From: Pseudomonadota bacterium
GTDB lineage: Bacteria > Pseudomonadota > Alphaproteobacteria > Rhizobiales > Devosiaceae
NCBI GenBank assembly: GCA_023431205.1
Contig: JAEYXQ010000168.1
Location: forward strand, 1-39,585
Reading direction: 5' to 3'
DNA length: 39,585 bases
The translations under genes were made by a program, and so were the position numbers. Numbering within the stretch: the stretch's first letter is position 1; every line of letters begins with the position of its first letter. A model generated the notes under the pieces. That model was not told the origin of the DNA. It worked only from the letters and a program-made list of their open reading frames with translations, and did not search any database. Of this stretch, positions 8,082 through 15,811 are shown in pieces.

Positions 8082-8110
8082 TTGAAATGCCCCGAAACCC
8101 TCACTATGGG
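8082..8110 (+). promoter_or_regulatory. Candidate sigma-70-type promoter of the redox kinase operon
   Basis: TTGAAA (8082-8087) and TATGGG (8105-8110) are separated by 17 bases. The -35 matches five of six consensus positions, the -10 only three. The predicted transcript would begin about ten bases before the ATG at 8128. Confidence 0.35.
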
Positions 8111-8127
8111 GCGCCCCGGAGTTGCCG

Positions 8128-9516
8128 ATGTCCTTGAGTTCCGCCGCTGACAGCCTGCCGCTGCCGTCGAGCTGGCGTCCGCTTCGGCTCGAAACCCTGG
8201 TGCTGCTGCGCTGGCTTGCCGTCGGCGGCCAGACCATCAGCGTGCTGTTCGTCGCCTTCGGCCTTGGCTTCTCCCTGCCGCTGCTCGAATGCCTGCTGCT
8301 GATCGGGGCGTCGGCGGCCTTCAACCTGTTGCTGGTGCTGCGGTTCGGGGCGGCCCACCGCCCGTCCTCGCTGTTTTCTGCCCTGCAGATCGCCTTCGAC
8401 CTTTTCCAGCTCTCCGGATTGCTGGCCCTCACCGGCGGCCTGCAGAATCCGTTCTCGCTGCTGCTGCTGGCCCCCGTCTCCGTCTCCGCCAGCATCCTGC
8501 CGCAGCGCTGGACCTTCACCATTGCGCTGCTCACTGCCGGCCTCGCCTCGCTTCTGTCCATCTGGCACCTGCCGCTGCCCTGGGTGTCGGGAGAACAGCT
8601 CGGCTTTAACCGCGTCTTCGTCATCGGCATCTGGGTTGCAATCGTCTGCGGCGTCGCCTTCATTTCCGCCTATACCAGCCGCGTGGCCCACGAAGCCCGC
8701 CAGATCGCCGATGCGCTGGCGGCCACCGAACTCGCGCTCTCGCGCCGCGAGCAGCTCAGTGCGCTGGATGGCCTTGCCGCCGCTGCCGCCCACGAACTCG
8801 GCACCCCGCTCTCCACCATTGCCCTTGCCGCCAAGGAGATGCGCGCCGAAGCGCCCCCCGGCAGCGACCTTGCCGACGATGTCGAGCTGATCATCGAGCA
8901 GGCCGCGCGCTGCCGCGCCATCCTTGCCAAGCTGCGAAACCTCGGCGACGACGGCGGCGACCCCTTCGCCTCGGTGCCGCTCGACGACCTCCTCGCCGAA
9001 GTCGCCCGCCCGCATGAGAGCCGCGGCAAGGCCATCCTGTTCGACGGCAACGGCAACGGTCCCTCGCCGGTCTTCATCCGCAGCGTCGGCCTGCTCTATG
9101 GCCTCGGCAACCTCATCGAGAACGCCACCGATTTCGCCCGCGAAACCGTGCGGATCGAGTCGAGCTGGGACGCCGAGACCGTCACCGTCACCATCACCGA
9201 TGATGGCGACGGCTTTCCCCCGGAACTGATTGCCCGGCTGGGCGAGCCCTACCTCACCACCCGCCCGCGCGATCCGCAGGGGCAGAACGCCCATCAGTCC
9301 GGCGGCCTGGGGCTCGGCATCTTCATTGCCAAGACTCTTCTCGAGCGCTCCGGCGCCCGCCTCGCCTTCGACAATGCCGAAGGCACCGCCCATGCCCGCG
9401 TTCACGTTGTCTGGCGCGGCAGGAGCTGGAGCCGGCGCGATGACGCCGCTTTGCCTTCCCAAGGCCGCGATGCTGTGCGAAGTGAAATCGACATCACCCA
9501 ACGAGCTTCCCCATGA
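8128..9516 (+). CDS. actS: Redox-sensing histidine kinase, RegB/PrrB/ActS type
   Basis: This 462-residue inner-membrane sensor kinase has about six N-terminal membrane segments (20-185). The ubiquinone-sensing motif GGxxNPF characteristic of RegB/PrrB/ActS is intact as GGLQNPF at 103-109. The H-box is LAAAAAHELGTPLSTI with phospho-acceptor H222. A cysteine in EQAARCRAIL (C262) sits where the redox-active RegB cysteine is found. The N-box has N332 (LIENATDFA), the G1 box TDDGDGFP is at 357-364 and the G2 box GGLGLGIF at 392-399. The start is ATG 8128, with CCGGA seven bases upstream; TTG 8122 is possible. The partner regulator RegA/ActR is not adjacent; the next gene overlaps the stop as ATGA and encodes an RNase D. 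Confidence 0.92.
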   Translation: MSLSSAADSLPLPSSWRPLRLETLVLLRWLAVGGQTISVLFVAFGLGFSLPLLECLLLIGASAAFNLLLVLRFGAAHRPSSLFSALQIAFDLFQLSGLLALTGGLQNPFSLLLLAPVSVSASILPQRWTFTIALLTAGLASLLSIWHLPLPWVSGEQLGFNRVFVIGIWVAIVCGVAFISAYTSRVAHEARQIADALAATELALSRREQLSALDGLAAAAAHELGTPLSTIALAAKEMRAEAPPGSDLADDVELIIEQAARCRAILAKLRNLGDDGGDPFASVPLDDLLAEVARPHESRGKAILFDGNGNGPSPVFIRSVGLLYGLGNLIENATDFARETVRIESSWDAETVTVTITDDGDGFPPELIARLGEPYLTTRPRDPQGQNAHQSGGLGLGIFIAKTLLERSGARLAFDNAEGTAHARVHVVWRGRSWSRRDDAALPSQGRDAVRSEIDITQRASP

Positions 9517-10127
9517 CCATCAGACTGCACCGCGGCGACCTGCCTGACCTCTCCCGCTATGGCCGCGAGGTTGCCATCGATACCGAGACCATGGGGCTCG
9601 ATCCCCATCGCGACCGGCTCTGCGTGGTGCAGCTCTCGCCCGGCGACGGCAGCGCCGATGTGGTGCAGATTCCGCTCGGATCGCGCGAGGCGCCGAACCT
9701 GATGCGCCTGCTCGCCGATCCGGCCGTCACCAAGATCTTCCACTATGCCCGCTTCGACGTGGCCGTGCTCAAGCACCATTTCGGCGTCGTCACTGGTCCG
9801 GTCTATTGCACGAAGATCGCCAGCAAGCTGGTGCGCACCTATACCAATCGCCACGGCCTCAAGGATCTGGTGCGCGAGCTGCTCTCGATCGACCTCAACA
9901 AGCAGCAGCAGAGCTCGGACTGGGGAGGCGAGAAGCTGAGCGACGCCCAGCTCGAATACGCCGCCTCCGATGTGCTGTACCTGCACGACCTCAAGCGCCA
10001 TCTCGACCGCATGCTGCAGCGGGAGGGCCGCACCGAGCTGGCGCGCGCCTGTTTCGACTTCCTCAAGACCCGCTGCGAACTCGACCTGCTGGGCTGGGAA
10101 GAAAACGACATCTTCGCCCATAGCTGA
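9513..10127 (+). CDS. rnd: Short ribonuclease D (DEDD 3'-5' exoribonuclease domain only)
   Basis: This 204-residue protein carries the DEDDy exonuclease residues: D23 and E25 in AIDTETMGL, D82 in HYARFDVAVL, and Y149 with D153 in LEYAASDVLYLHDL. It is expected to trim 3' ends of tRNA precursors or other RNAs using two metal ions. It lacks the C-terminal HRDC domains of E. coli RNase D (about 375 residues); the short form is common in alphaproteobacteria. It is coupled to the upstream kinase by ATGA and ends four bases before lptC, so the kinase, RNase D and lpt genes may share a transcript. Confidence 0.88.
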   Translation: MTIRLHRGDLPDLSRYGREVAIDTETMGLDPHRDRLCVVQLSPGDGSADVVQIPLGSREAPNLMRLLADPAVTKIFHYARFDVAVLKHHFGVVTGPVYCTKIASKLVRTYTNRHGLKDLVRELLSIDLNKQQQSSDWGGEKLSDAQLEYAASDVLYLHDLKRHLDRMLQREGRTELARACFDFLKTRCELDLLGWEENDIFAHS

Positions 10128-10131
10128 TGCC

Positions 10132-10785
10132 ATGGCGGCAATGACGGCAGAAGCGGCAGCGCGCAACCAGACCTATCGGCGTCTTGAACGTCGGAATCGG
10201 GTGGTCGGCGTGTTGCGGCTTGCGGTGCCGGCGCTGGGTCTCGTCACCCTGGTGGTGCTGATCGGCCAGATCTACCTGTCGAGCCTCGGCAATCGCTTCG
10301 GCATCGACAGCATCACCGTGGGCCGCGACAGCATCACCGTCGATGCGCCGGAATATTCCGGCCTGCTGGACGATGGCTCTGCGTATCGGGTGTCCGCCGA
10401 TGCGGCCGAAGCTCGGCTCGACAGCACCGACTTTATCGACCTGACGGCCGCCGCTCTGGGTGTAGAAAAACCCGACGGCACCACCTTCTCTGCCCTTGCC
10501 GATGAAGCCACCATCGATACCACCCGCCAGTTGGTGCTGATCAAGCGGGAGGCTGTAGTCGAGCAGTCGACCGGAACCACCGGCCGCTTCATCGATTCGG
10601 TGTTCGACTGGCAGGCCCAGCGGTTGACGGTCACGGGCGATGTCGCCATCGACTATGCCGATGGCGCCACCGTCCGGGCCGGTGAGCTGGTCTATGAAGT
10701 CCAGCGACAACTCTGGACTTTCTCCCGCGTCACCGTCACCTTGCCCGACACGCCTGGCCCTCGCGACAAGACGGAGAACGATTGA
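10132..10785 (+). CDS. lptC: LptC, LPS export bridge protein
   Basis: This 217-residue bitopic inner-membrane protein has one membrane segment (about 24-47, VLRLAVPALGLVTLVVLIGQ) and a periplasmic beta-jellyroll domain that passes LPS from the LptBFG extractor to LptA. Sequence identity is usually low in this family; the call rests on membrane topology, the repeated short beta-strand pattern and position immediately ahead of lptA and lptB. The start may be ATG 10132 or ATG 10141. Its stop overlaps the lptA start (TGATG). Confidence 0.87.
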   Translation: MAAMTAEAAARNQTYRRLERRNRVVGVLRLAVPALGLVTLVVLIGQIYLSSLGNRFGIDSITVGRDSITVDAPEYSGLLDDGSAYRVSADAAEARLDSTDFIDLTAAALGVEKPDGTTFSALADEATIDTTRQLVLIKREAVVEQSTGTTGRFIDSVFDWQAQRLTVTGDVAIDYADGATVRAGELVYEVQRQLWTFSRVTVTLPDTPGPRDKTEND

Positions 10786-11240
10786 TGCTGCGCCGCCTGG
10801 GTCTGACCTTTGCTGCCCTGCTGCTGCTGGCATGCCCTGCCTACGCCCAGCAGCCGGTTGAAATCACCGCCGACCTGTTCACCGTCGACGAGGCAACCCG
10901 CGAGGCGGTGTTCGAGGGCAATGTCGTCGTCATCCATCCCACCGTCACCGTCTGGGCGCCGCGAGTGGTCGCCGTCTATGGTTCGGGCGGCACCACCGAC
11001 ATCGAGAGCTTCATCGCCAGCGGTGGCGTACGCCTCAAGACGGCAGACCAGGACGCAACCGGCGACCGCGCCGTGTTCACCCCCGGCGACCAGTTGCTGC
11101 GTCTCACCGGCAATGTGCGCGTGACCCAGACCAGCGGCACCGTCGATGCCGGCGAACTGGTGGTCAACCTCGAGACCAACGTGTCCACCTTCACCAGTGG
11201 CAATGGCGGTCGCGTGACCGGGGTGTTCACCAGCCAATGA
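10785..11240 (+). CDS. lptA: LptA, periplasmic LPS-transport protein
   Basis: This 151-residue OstA-like protein has a signal peptide, LTFAALLLLACPAYA, with cleavage expected after residue 21. The mature protein begins QQPVEITADLFTVDEATREA and has the family pattern of a blocked beta-jellyroll (VFEGNVVV, ATGDRAVFTPGDQLLRLTGN). LptA monomers polymerise across the periplasm to carry LPS to LptD. The start was set at ATG 10785; the codon one step upstream is TTG. It overlaps lptB as ATGA (11237-11240). Confidence 0.9.
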   Translation: MLRRLGLTFAALLLLACPAYAQQPVEITADLFTVDEATREAVFEGNVVVIHPTVTVWAPRVVAVYGSGGTTDIESFIASGGVRLKTADQDATGDRAVFTPGDQLLRLTGNVRVTQTSGTVDAGELVVNLETNVSTFTSGNGGRVTGVFTSQ

Positions 11241-11995
11241 CCGAGGCTGCCGCTCGACCGCGCATCGACCAGAATGGCTGGCTCGTTGCCCACAGTCTCG
11301 CCAAGAGCTTCGGCCGCCGGGTCGTGGTGCGCGACGTGTCCATCGCCGTGCGCCGCGGCGAGGCCGTGGGCCTCCTCGGTCCCAACGGAGCGGGCAAGAC
11401 CACCGTCTTCACCATGATCATGGGCCTGGTGAAGCCGGACGGGGGCGACATCCGCCTCGATGGTCGCCCGATCACCCATCTGCCCCTGTTTCAGCGCGGC
11501 CGGCTCGGCATTGGGTACCTGCCCCAGGAGCCATCGATCTTCCGCGGCCTCACCGTCGCCGGCAACATTCTGGCGGTGCTCGAAAACCACGTGAAAAGCC
11601 GCGCCGAGCGCCAGCGGCGGCTGGAGTCACTGCTGAACGAATTCTCGATTGCCCATCTGGCCAAGTCGAGTGCGCTGGCGCTGTCCGGCGGCGAACGCCG
11701 TCGGGTGGAGATCGCCCGCGCTCTCGCAGCCGACCCGGTCTTCATGCTGCTCGACGAGCCCTTCGCCGGCGTTGATCCCATCGCCGTCGGCGAAGTGAAG
11801 GGCCTGGTCCGGCAGCTGACCCAGCGTGGCATCGGGGTTTTGATCACCGACCATGCCGTGCGCGAAACGCTGGGGCTCGTTGACCGTGCCTATGTGATCC
11901 ATGGCGGCAAGGTGATGATCCAGGGCAAGCCCGAGACCATCAGCGCCGATCCCGATGCCCGACGGGTGTATCTGGGCGAAAACTTCGCCATCTGA
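11237..11995 (+). CDS. lptB: LptB, LPS export ABC ATPase
   Basis: This 252-residue cytoplasmic ATPase drives LPS extraction with LptF and LptG (not in the window). Motifs: Walker A GPNGAGKTT at 48-56, Q-loop Q97 in YLPQEPSIFRGLTV, signature LSGGE at 149-153, Walker B ending D173-E174, and switch histidine H206 in LITDHAVRETL. The sequence YLPQEPSIFR and the C-terminal RRVYLG are hallmarks of LptB rather than of other LivF-like ATPases. rpoN follows after about 120 bases, the standard order in alphaproteobacteria. Confidence 0.95.
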   Translation: MTEAAARPRIDQNGWLVAHSLAKSFGRRVVVRDVSIAVRRGEAVGLLGPNGAGKTTVFTMIMGLVKPDGGDIRLDGRPITHLPLFQRGRLGIGYLPQEPSIFRGLTVAGNILAVLENHVKSRAERQRRLESLLNEFSIAHLAKSSALALSGGERRRVEIARALAADPVFMLLDEPFAGVDPIAVGEVKGLVRQLTQRGIGVLITDHAVRETLGLVDRAYVIHGGKVMIQGKPETISADPDARRVYLGENFAI

Positions 11996-12118
11996 GCTCT
12001 TTCGCCACGGCTGGCATGAAACTTGCCCTGACGCTTGCCGCTCCCGCCGAAATGCGTCATGGTCCGCTGGAAAAGGCAGCCGGCCCGGCTGCGACAATGC
12101 GCTAACGGTTTGTCACGA

Positions 12119-13633
12119 ATGGCTCTTTCGCCGCGTCTCGAGTTTCGTCAGACCCAGAGTCTGACGCTGACGCCGCAGCTCATGCAGTCGATCCGTCTGC
12201 TGCAGTTGAGCCACCTCGAACTCAACGATTTTGTCGAGGCCGAGCTGCTTCGCAACCCGCTGCTGGAGCGCGAAGAGGGCGGTGAGCCCGGGGGCGAGAG
12301 CGAGGGACCCGAAGCGCCGGAGCCGCCCGTAGAACTCAGCGCCTATGAAGATACGGTGACCCGCGCGGAGCGGATCCAGGACGCAAACGCCATCGCCGAC
12401 AACTACGACACCGCGGTCGAGAATGTCTTTCCCGACCAGCCGGCGCAGGATCGGCTATTGCCGCAGTCCCGGCTGGATCGCGATGGGGCCGCGGGCGACG
12501 GAGAGGCGCCGGACCTCGATCAGTACGTCGCCGACCGGCCGCTGCTCAGCGACCACCTGATGCAGCAGGCGCACATGCTGCTCAAGACCCGGGGCGACCG
12601 GCTGATCGCCCGTTACCTCGTCGACGGTCTCAACGAAGCCGGATACCTCGCGGTCGACCTCGATGCGGTGGCCGGCCAGCTCGGTGCCGACTTGGCTGAT
12701 GTCGAGGCGGTCCTGGAGGCACTACAGGGCTGCGACCCGCTCGGCGTCTTCGCCCGCACCGTGCCGGAGTGTCTCGCCATCCAGTTGCGGGAGCGCAACC
12801 GGCTGGATCCGATGATGGCGGCGCTGCTCGACAACCTCGATCTGCTCGCCAGCCATGACCTCGCCACCCTGATGCGCCGGGTCGGCTGCGATCGCGAGGA
12901 CCTCGCCGACATGCTCGCCGAGCTGCGCACGCTCGATCCCAAGCCCGGCCGCGCCTTCGACAGCGCGCCGGTGGAGGCGGTGGTGCCGGACGTCTTCGTT
13001 CGCCAGGGCCACGACGGCGGCTGGCAGGTCGAACTCAACACCGAGGTGCTGCCGCGCGTGCTGGTCAATCGGGTCTACTATGCCAGCGTAACCAGCAAGG
13101 CCCGTGACGGCGCCGAAAAGAGCTTTCTGTCGGACTGCCTCGCGACCGCGAACTGGCTCACCAAGAGCCTCGACCAGCGCGCCCAGACCATGATCAAGGT
13201 CGCGGCCGAGATCGTGCGCCAGCAGGACGGCTTTCTCACCCATGGCATCGCCCACCTCAGGCCGATGACGCTGCGCAACGTCGCCGAGATCATCGACATG
13301 CACGAGTCCACCGTCAGCCGGGTGACCTCCAACAAGTACATGGCGACCCCGCGGGGCCTGTTCGAGATGAAGTACTTCTTCACCACCGCCATCGCTTCCA
13401 GCGATGGTGGCGATCAGCACTCCGCCGAGGCGGTTCGGCATCGCATCCGCCAGCTGATCGAAGCGGAATCGGCGAGCGGCATCCTGTCCGACGACACCAT
13501 CGCCGAGGTGCTGAAGAAGGAGCAGGGGATCGATGTCGCCCGGCGCACCGTCGCCAAATACCGCGAGGGCATGAACATCCCGTCCTCGGTGATCCGCCGC
13601 CGCCAGAAGAAGGCCATGCAGCAGGTCGGCTGA
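12119..13633 (+). CDS. rpoN: RNA polymerase sigma-54 factor
   Basis: This 504-residue sigma factor has region I at the N-terminus (QTQSLTLTPQLMQSIRLLQL), an acidic linker (about 50-130), the core-binding region, the helix-turn-helix (LRNVAEIIDMHESTVSRVT) and the RpoN box ARRTVAKYRE at 474-483. It directs transcription from -24/-12 promoters with enhancer-binding proteins, typically for nitrogen and carbon metabolism. The start at ATG 12119 gives the canonical N-terminus MALSPRLEFRQTQSL; upstream in-frame codons would add unrelated residues. hpf and ptsN follow, the usual sigma-54 neighbourhood. The 123 bases upstream show no clear promoter. Confidence 0.96.
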   Translation: MALSPRLEFRQTQSLTLTPQLMQSIRLLQLSHLELNDFVEAELLRNPLLEREEGGEPGGESEGPEAPEPPVELSAYEDTVTRAERIQDANAIADNYDTAVENVFPDQPAQDRLLPQSRLDRDGAAGDGEAPDLDQYVADRPLLSDHLMQQAHMLLKTRGDRLIARYLVDGLNEAGYLAVDLDAVAGQLGADLADVEAVLEALQGCDPLGVFARTVPECLAIQLRERNRLDPMMAALLDNLDLLASHDLATLMRRVGCDREDLADMLAELRTLDPKPGRAFDSAPVEAVVPDVFVRQGHDGGWQVELNTEVLPRVLVNRVYYASVTSKARDGAEKSFLSDCLATANWLTKSLDQRAQTMIKVAAEIVRQQDGFLTHGIAHLRPMTLRNVAEIIDMHESTVSRVTSNKYMATPRGLFEMKYFFTTAIASSDGGDQHSAEAVRHRIRQLIEAESASGILSDDTIAEVLKKEQGIDVARRTVAKYREGMNIPSSVIRRRQKKAMQQVG

Positions 13634-13826
13634 CCGGAGTTGTGCCGTCGACACCCAGGCGAACCTCAAGACCCTGTTGTGCATTTGCTCTCCTAGGCGC
13701 GGAGGGCTAGCATCGCCTTTGCCGACCCCGCGAAACGAGGCGGCAGCAGGCGCGATCCCGGGGTAGATCCGTGGGTCAGGCTCCGGACCTCTCGCGTCGA
13801 ACACAAACGACAAGAAGGAATAGGCC

Positions 13827-14408
13827 ATGACCTTGCGTGTTTCCGGAAAGAACATGGATGTGGGCGATGCACTGCGCGGCAAGGCGCAGGACCATGTTGC
13901 CACCGTCTTGGCCAAATATTTCGACGGTGGCTACGACGGGCATCTGACGCTCACCCCCAATGGCAGCGGCTTCCATGCCGAATGCGTGCTGCACCTCGAT
14001 ACCGGCGTGACCCTGCAGGCGAGTGCCGATGGGGGCGACGCCACCAGTGCCTACGAGATCGTCGCCACGCACATCGAAAAGCGCCTCCGCCGCTACAACC
14101 GACGGCTGCGGTCCTACCGCCGCGGCGGCGTTGGCGTCGGCGACGGCGTCGACCTGACGGCGCAGTACACCGTGTTCGGGTCCAGCGAGCAGGAGGAGGA
14201 ACTCGCCGAAGACTACGCACCTCCGGTCATCGTTGAGGCGACCAAGAACCTGCGCGACATGAGCGTGGAAGAGGCGGTGATGGAGCTCGAACTCTCGGGT
14301 AACCCGGTTGTCATGTTCCGCCGTGCTGGACATGGCGGCCTGAATGTGGTCTACCGCCGCGCAGACGGCAATATCGGCTGGATTGATCCAGCCCTGGGCG
14401 CCAATTGA
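13827..14408 (+). CDS. hpf: Ribosome hibernation-promoting factor, long form
   Basis: This 193-residue protein has the N-terminal S30AE domain (about 1-105; MTLRVSGKNMDVGDALRGKA and IEKRLRRYNRRLRSYRR), a linker, and the C-terminal dimerisation domain (about 130-190; VIVEATKNLRDMSVEEAVMELELSG reading into GHGGLNVVYRRADGNIGWIDP). Long HPF joins two 70S ribosomes into an inactive 100S particle in stationary phase. AAGGA at 13815-13819 is seven bases before the ATG. It lies between rpoN and ptsN, the conserved order in proteobacteria. The 193 bases upstream carry only a weak promoter candidate (TTGCTC at 13685, CTAGCA at 13707). Confidence 0.94.
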   Translation: MTLRVSGKNMDVGDALRGKAQDHVATVLAKYFDGGYDGHLTLTPNGSGFHAECVLHLDTGVTLQASADGGDATSAYEIVATHIEKRLRRYNRRLRSYRRGGVGVGDGVDLTAQYTVFGSSEQEEELAEDYAPPVIVEATKNLRDMSVEEAVMELELSGNPVVMFRRAGHGGLNVVYRRADGNIGWIDPALGAN

Positions 14409-14457
14409 TCGGCCATGCCTGCCCGTCTTCAATCAATCGAGTCAAGGCCAAATCGTA

Positions 14458-14925
14458 ATGGAACTAGCCGAAATTCTGGCTGAGCGCGCAGTGCTGTACT
14501 GCAGTGGCGTGAAATCCAAACGCGAGCTGTTCGAGTTGCTTGCCGTGCGCGCCGGTGAAATCACCGGCGTCGCCTCCGAGAACATCCTGACGGCCATCTC
14601 CGACCGGGAAGCTCTTGGCTCGACTGGGCTAGGCAACGGCATCGCCGTGCCGCACGGCAAGATCACCGGGCTCAATGGCGTGGCCGCGGTGTTCGCCCGC
14701 CTTGAGACGCCCATCGATTTCGACGCGGTGGACGACCAGCCGGTCGATCTCGTGATGATGCTGCTTGCGCCGACCGGCGCCGGTGCCGACCATCTCAAGG
14801 CGCTGTCGAAGGTAGCGCGACTGTTGCGCACCGAGTCGGTGGTGGAAGAACTGCGGCGTCTCGAGGATCCGGAAAAGCTCAGGGCGCTGCTGACCGCCCC
14901 CATGCCGGAAAGCTACGCCGCCTGA
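14458..14925 (+). CDS. ptsN: PtsN, nitrogen PTS enzyme IIA
   Basis: This 155-residue PTS_EIIA type 2 protein is the phosphate end-acceptor of the PTS-Ntr regulatory chain and affects potassium transport, nitrogen control and stringent response in proteobacteria. The phosphorylated histidine is H66 in GNGIAVPHGKI. The start at ATG 14458 gives the usual start MELAEILAERAVLYC. It follows hpf by 49 bases and ends just before a hairpin (14931-14958). Confidence 0.94.
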   Translation: MELAEILAERAVLYCSGVKSKRELFELLAVRAGEITGVASENILTAISDREALGSTGLGNGIAVPHGKITGLNGVAAVFARLETPIDFDAVDDQPVDLVMMLLAPTGAGADHLKALSKVARLLRTESVVEELRRLEDPEKLRALLTAPMPESYAA

Positions 14926-14927
14926 CG

Positions 14928-14958
14928 AAAAAGCGGCAGGCATCGCTGCCTGCCGCTT
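14928..14958 (-). terminator. Bidirectional-type terminator hairpin between ptsN and the DUF1150 gene
   Basis: AAGCGGCAGGCA (14931-14942) pairs with TGCCTGCCGCTT (14947-14958), a perfect 12-bp stem with a TCGC loop. On the minus strand it is followed by a U run (plus-strand A at 14928-14930 and the stem base). It probably ends both converging transcripts, more strongly the minus one. Confidence 0.82.
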
Positions 14959-14979
14959 CGAATTGGGCTTGGGCCGCTG

Positions 14980-15261
14980 TCAGTGCAGCGTTGCCAGTCC
15001 GAGATTCTTGTCGCCGAGCCATTCCATCAGCGCGTCCTCGGTATCGGTGACGAGCAGCGGGGTGCCGTCGGCGGACATCAGCAGGTGGTACTGCTCCTCC
15101 GCATCGAATTCGGCCTCTTCGATCATCATCGACAAAAGCGCACCGCGAACGGGGCGTACATAAGCCACTGCGTCTCCCCCCAGTGCCGCGAACTGGGCGC
15201 GGGTGAGGGACTTCAGCGGATGGATCAGCATTTCGGCCGCGGCCTGATTCTTATCATACAT
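14980..15261 (-). CDS. DUF1150 protein
   Basis: This 93-residue small soluble protein matches the DUF1150 family, found in alphaproteobacteria and often beside a small heat-shock gene; its function is unknown. Recognisable parts are AAALGGDAVAYVRP-like residues near 26-38 (AALGGDAVAYVRPV), then an acidic stretch (MMIEEAEFDAEEQ) and a C-terminal helix. It starts 15 bases after the Hsp20 stop and ends at a terminator, so it forms a two-gene heat-shock operon with hsp20. Confidence 0.85.
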   Translation of the reverse strand: MYDKNQAAAEMLIHPLKSLTRAQFAALGGDAVAYVRPVRGALLSMMIEEAEFDAEEQYHLLMSADGTPLLVTDTEDALMEWLGDKNLGLATLH

Positions 15262-15276
15262 TTGTCGGCCCTTTCC

Positions 15277-15696
15277 TCAGACTGAGCGAATATCAATGCG
15301 GCGGGCAATCTTGGGCGTCAGGGGGCGCTCTATGGCAACAACGAGCATACCATGGCCCAAAGTTGCATCTTTTACCGTCATACCATCAGCGAGCAGGAAA
15401 CTGCGTTGAAACTGGCGGGCGGCAATGCCCCGATGCAGGTAGTCCCGGTCGGGGTCGTCTTTCTGCTTGCCGCGGACGACGAGCTGGTTGTCCTCAGCCG
15501 TCACCTCGAGGTCACCGGCGCCGAAACCCGCGACCGCTACCGACACCAAGAAGTGCTCGGTGCCGTCAGGGTCAACCTGACGTTCGATGTTGTAGGGCGG
15601 GTACCCGTCGGCCGTCTTGGAGAGACGGTCGATACGCTCCTCGAAGCTGTCGAAACCGAGGAGGAACGGGGCGGAAAATACCGAGATACGTGACAT
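15277..15696 (-). CDS. Small heat-shock protein, Hsp20/IbpA type
   Basis: This 139-residue protein is an alpha-crystallin-domain chaperone that holds unfolding proteins for refolding. The short N-terminus with LLGFDSFEERIDRL and YPPYNIE is typical of rhizobial IbpA-like class A proteins. The crystallin domain covers about 35-125, with VAVAGFGAGDLEVTAEDNQL and GIAARQFQRSFLLADGM. The last segment (ERPLTPKIARRIDI) should include the strand that docks between dimers. The leader holds a ROSE-like hairpin over the ribosome binding site and a heat-shock-like promoter further upstream, both annotated separately. Confidence 0.93.
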   Translation of the reverse strand: MSRISVFSAPFLLGFDSFEERIDRLSKTADGYPPYNIERQVDPDGTEHFLVSVAVAGFGAGDLEVTAEDNQLVVRGKQKDDPDRDYLHRGIAARQFQRSFLLADGMTVKDATLGHGMLVVAIERPLTPKIARRIDIRSV

Positions 15697-15702
15697 TCAC
15701 GC

Positions 15703-15748
15703 CGTCCTTGTAGCAAGCAACGTCGGCACTCGACCCTTGGAGAGTGGC
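15703..15748 (-). promoter_or_regulatory. ROSE-type RNA thermometer in the hsp20 leader
   Basis: On the minus strand the proximal hairpin (15703-15722) reads CGUUGCUU, loop GCUAC, AAGGACG. The arms pair as C-G, G-C, U-A, U-G, then an unpaired G, then C-G, U-A, U-A. This places the Shine-Dalgarno AAGGA opposite a UUGCU segment with the central G unpaired, which is the defining geometry of ROSE elements. The SD lies eight bases from the ATG. A second hairpin (CACUC/GAGUG, 15727-15746) precedes it. Known ROSE elements melt on heat shock and free the SD. The assignment rests on motif and context, not on a covariance search. Confidence 0.72.
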
Positions 15749-15766
15749 ATCGGGCGCCTGCTGCAG

Positions 15767-15795
15767 ATATGGGTCGGGATGTCGCGTCATTCAAC
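15767..15795 (-). promoter_or_regulatory. Candidate heat-shock (sigma-32, RpoH-like) promoter of hsp20-DUF1150
   Basis: On the minus strand GTTGAA (15790-15795) is followed 16-18 bases later by CCCATAT (15767-15773). This is close to the alphaproteobacterial RpoH pattern CTTG-N17/18-CYTATNT and to the enterobacterial -10 CCCATNT. The resulting leader would be about 60 bases, enough for the two-hairpin ROSE element. Confidence 0.5.
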
Positions 15796-15811
15796 CCGCA
15801 GGGCCGCTGGC

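Noticed and set aside
13634..13826. Sigma-54 (-24/-12) promoter ahead of hpf
   Set aside because: A TTGC is present at 13685-13688 but there is no GG at the required distance; only a weak sigma-70-like candidate remains.
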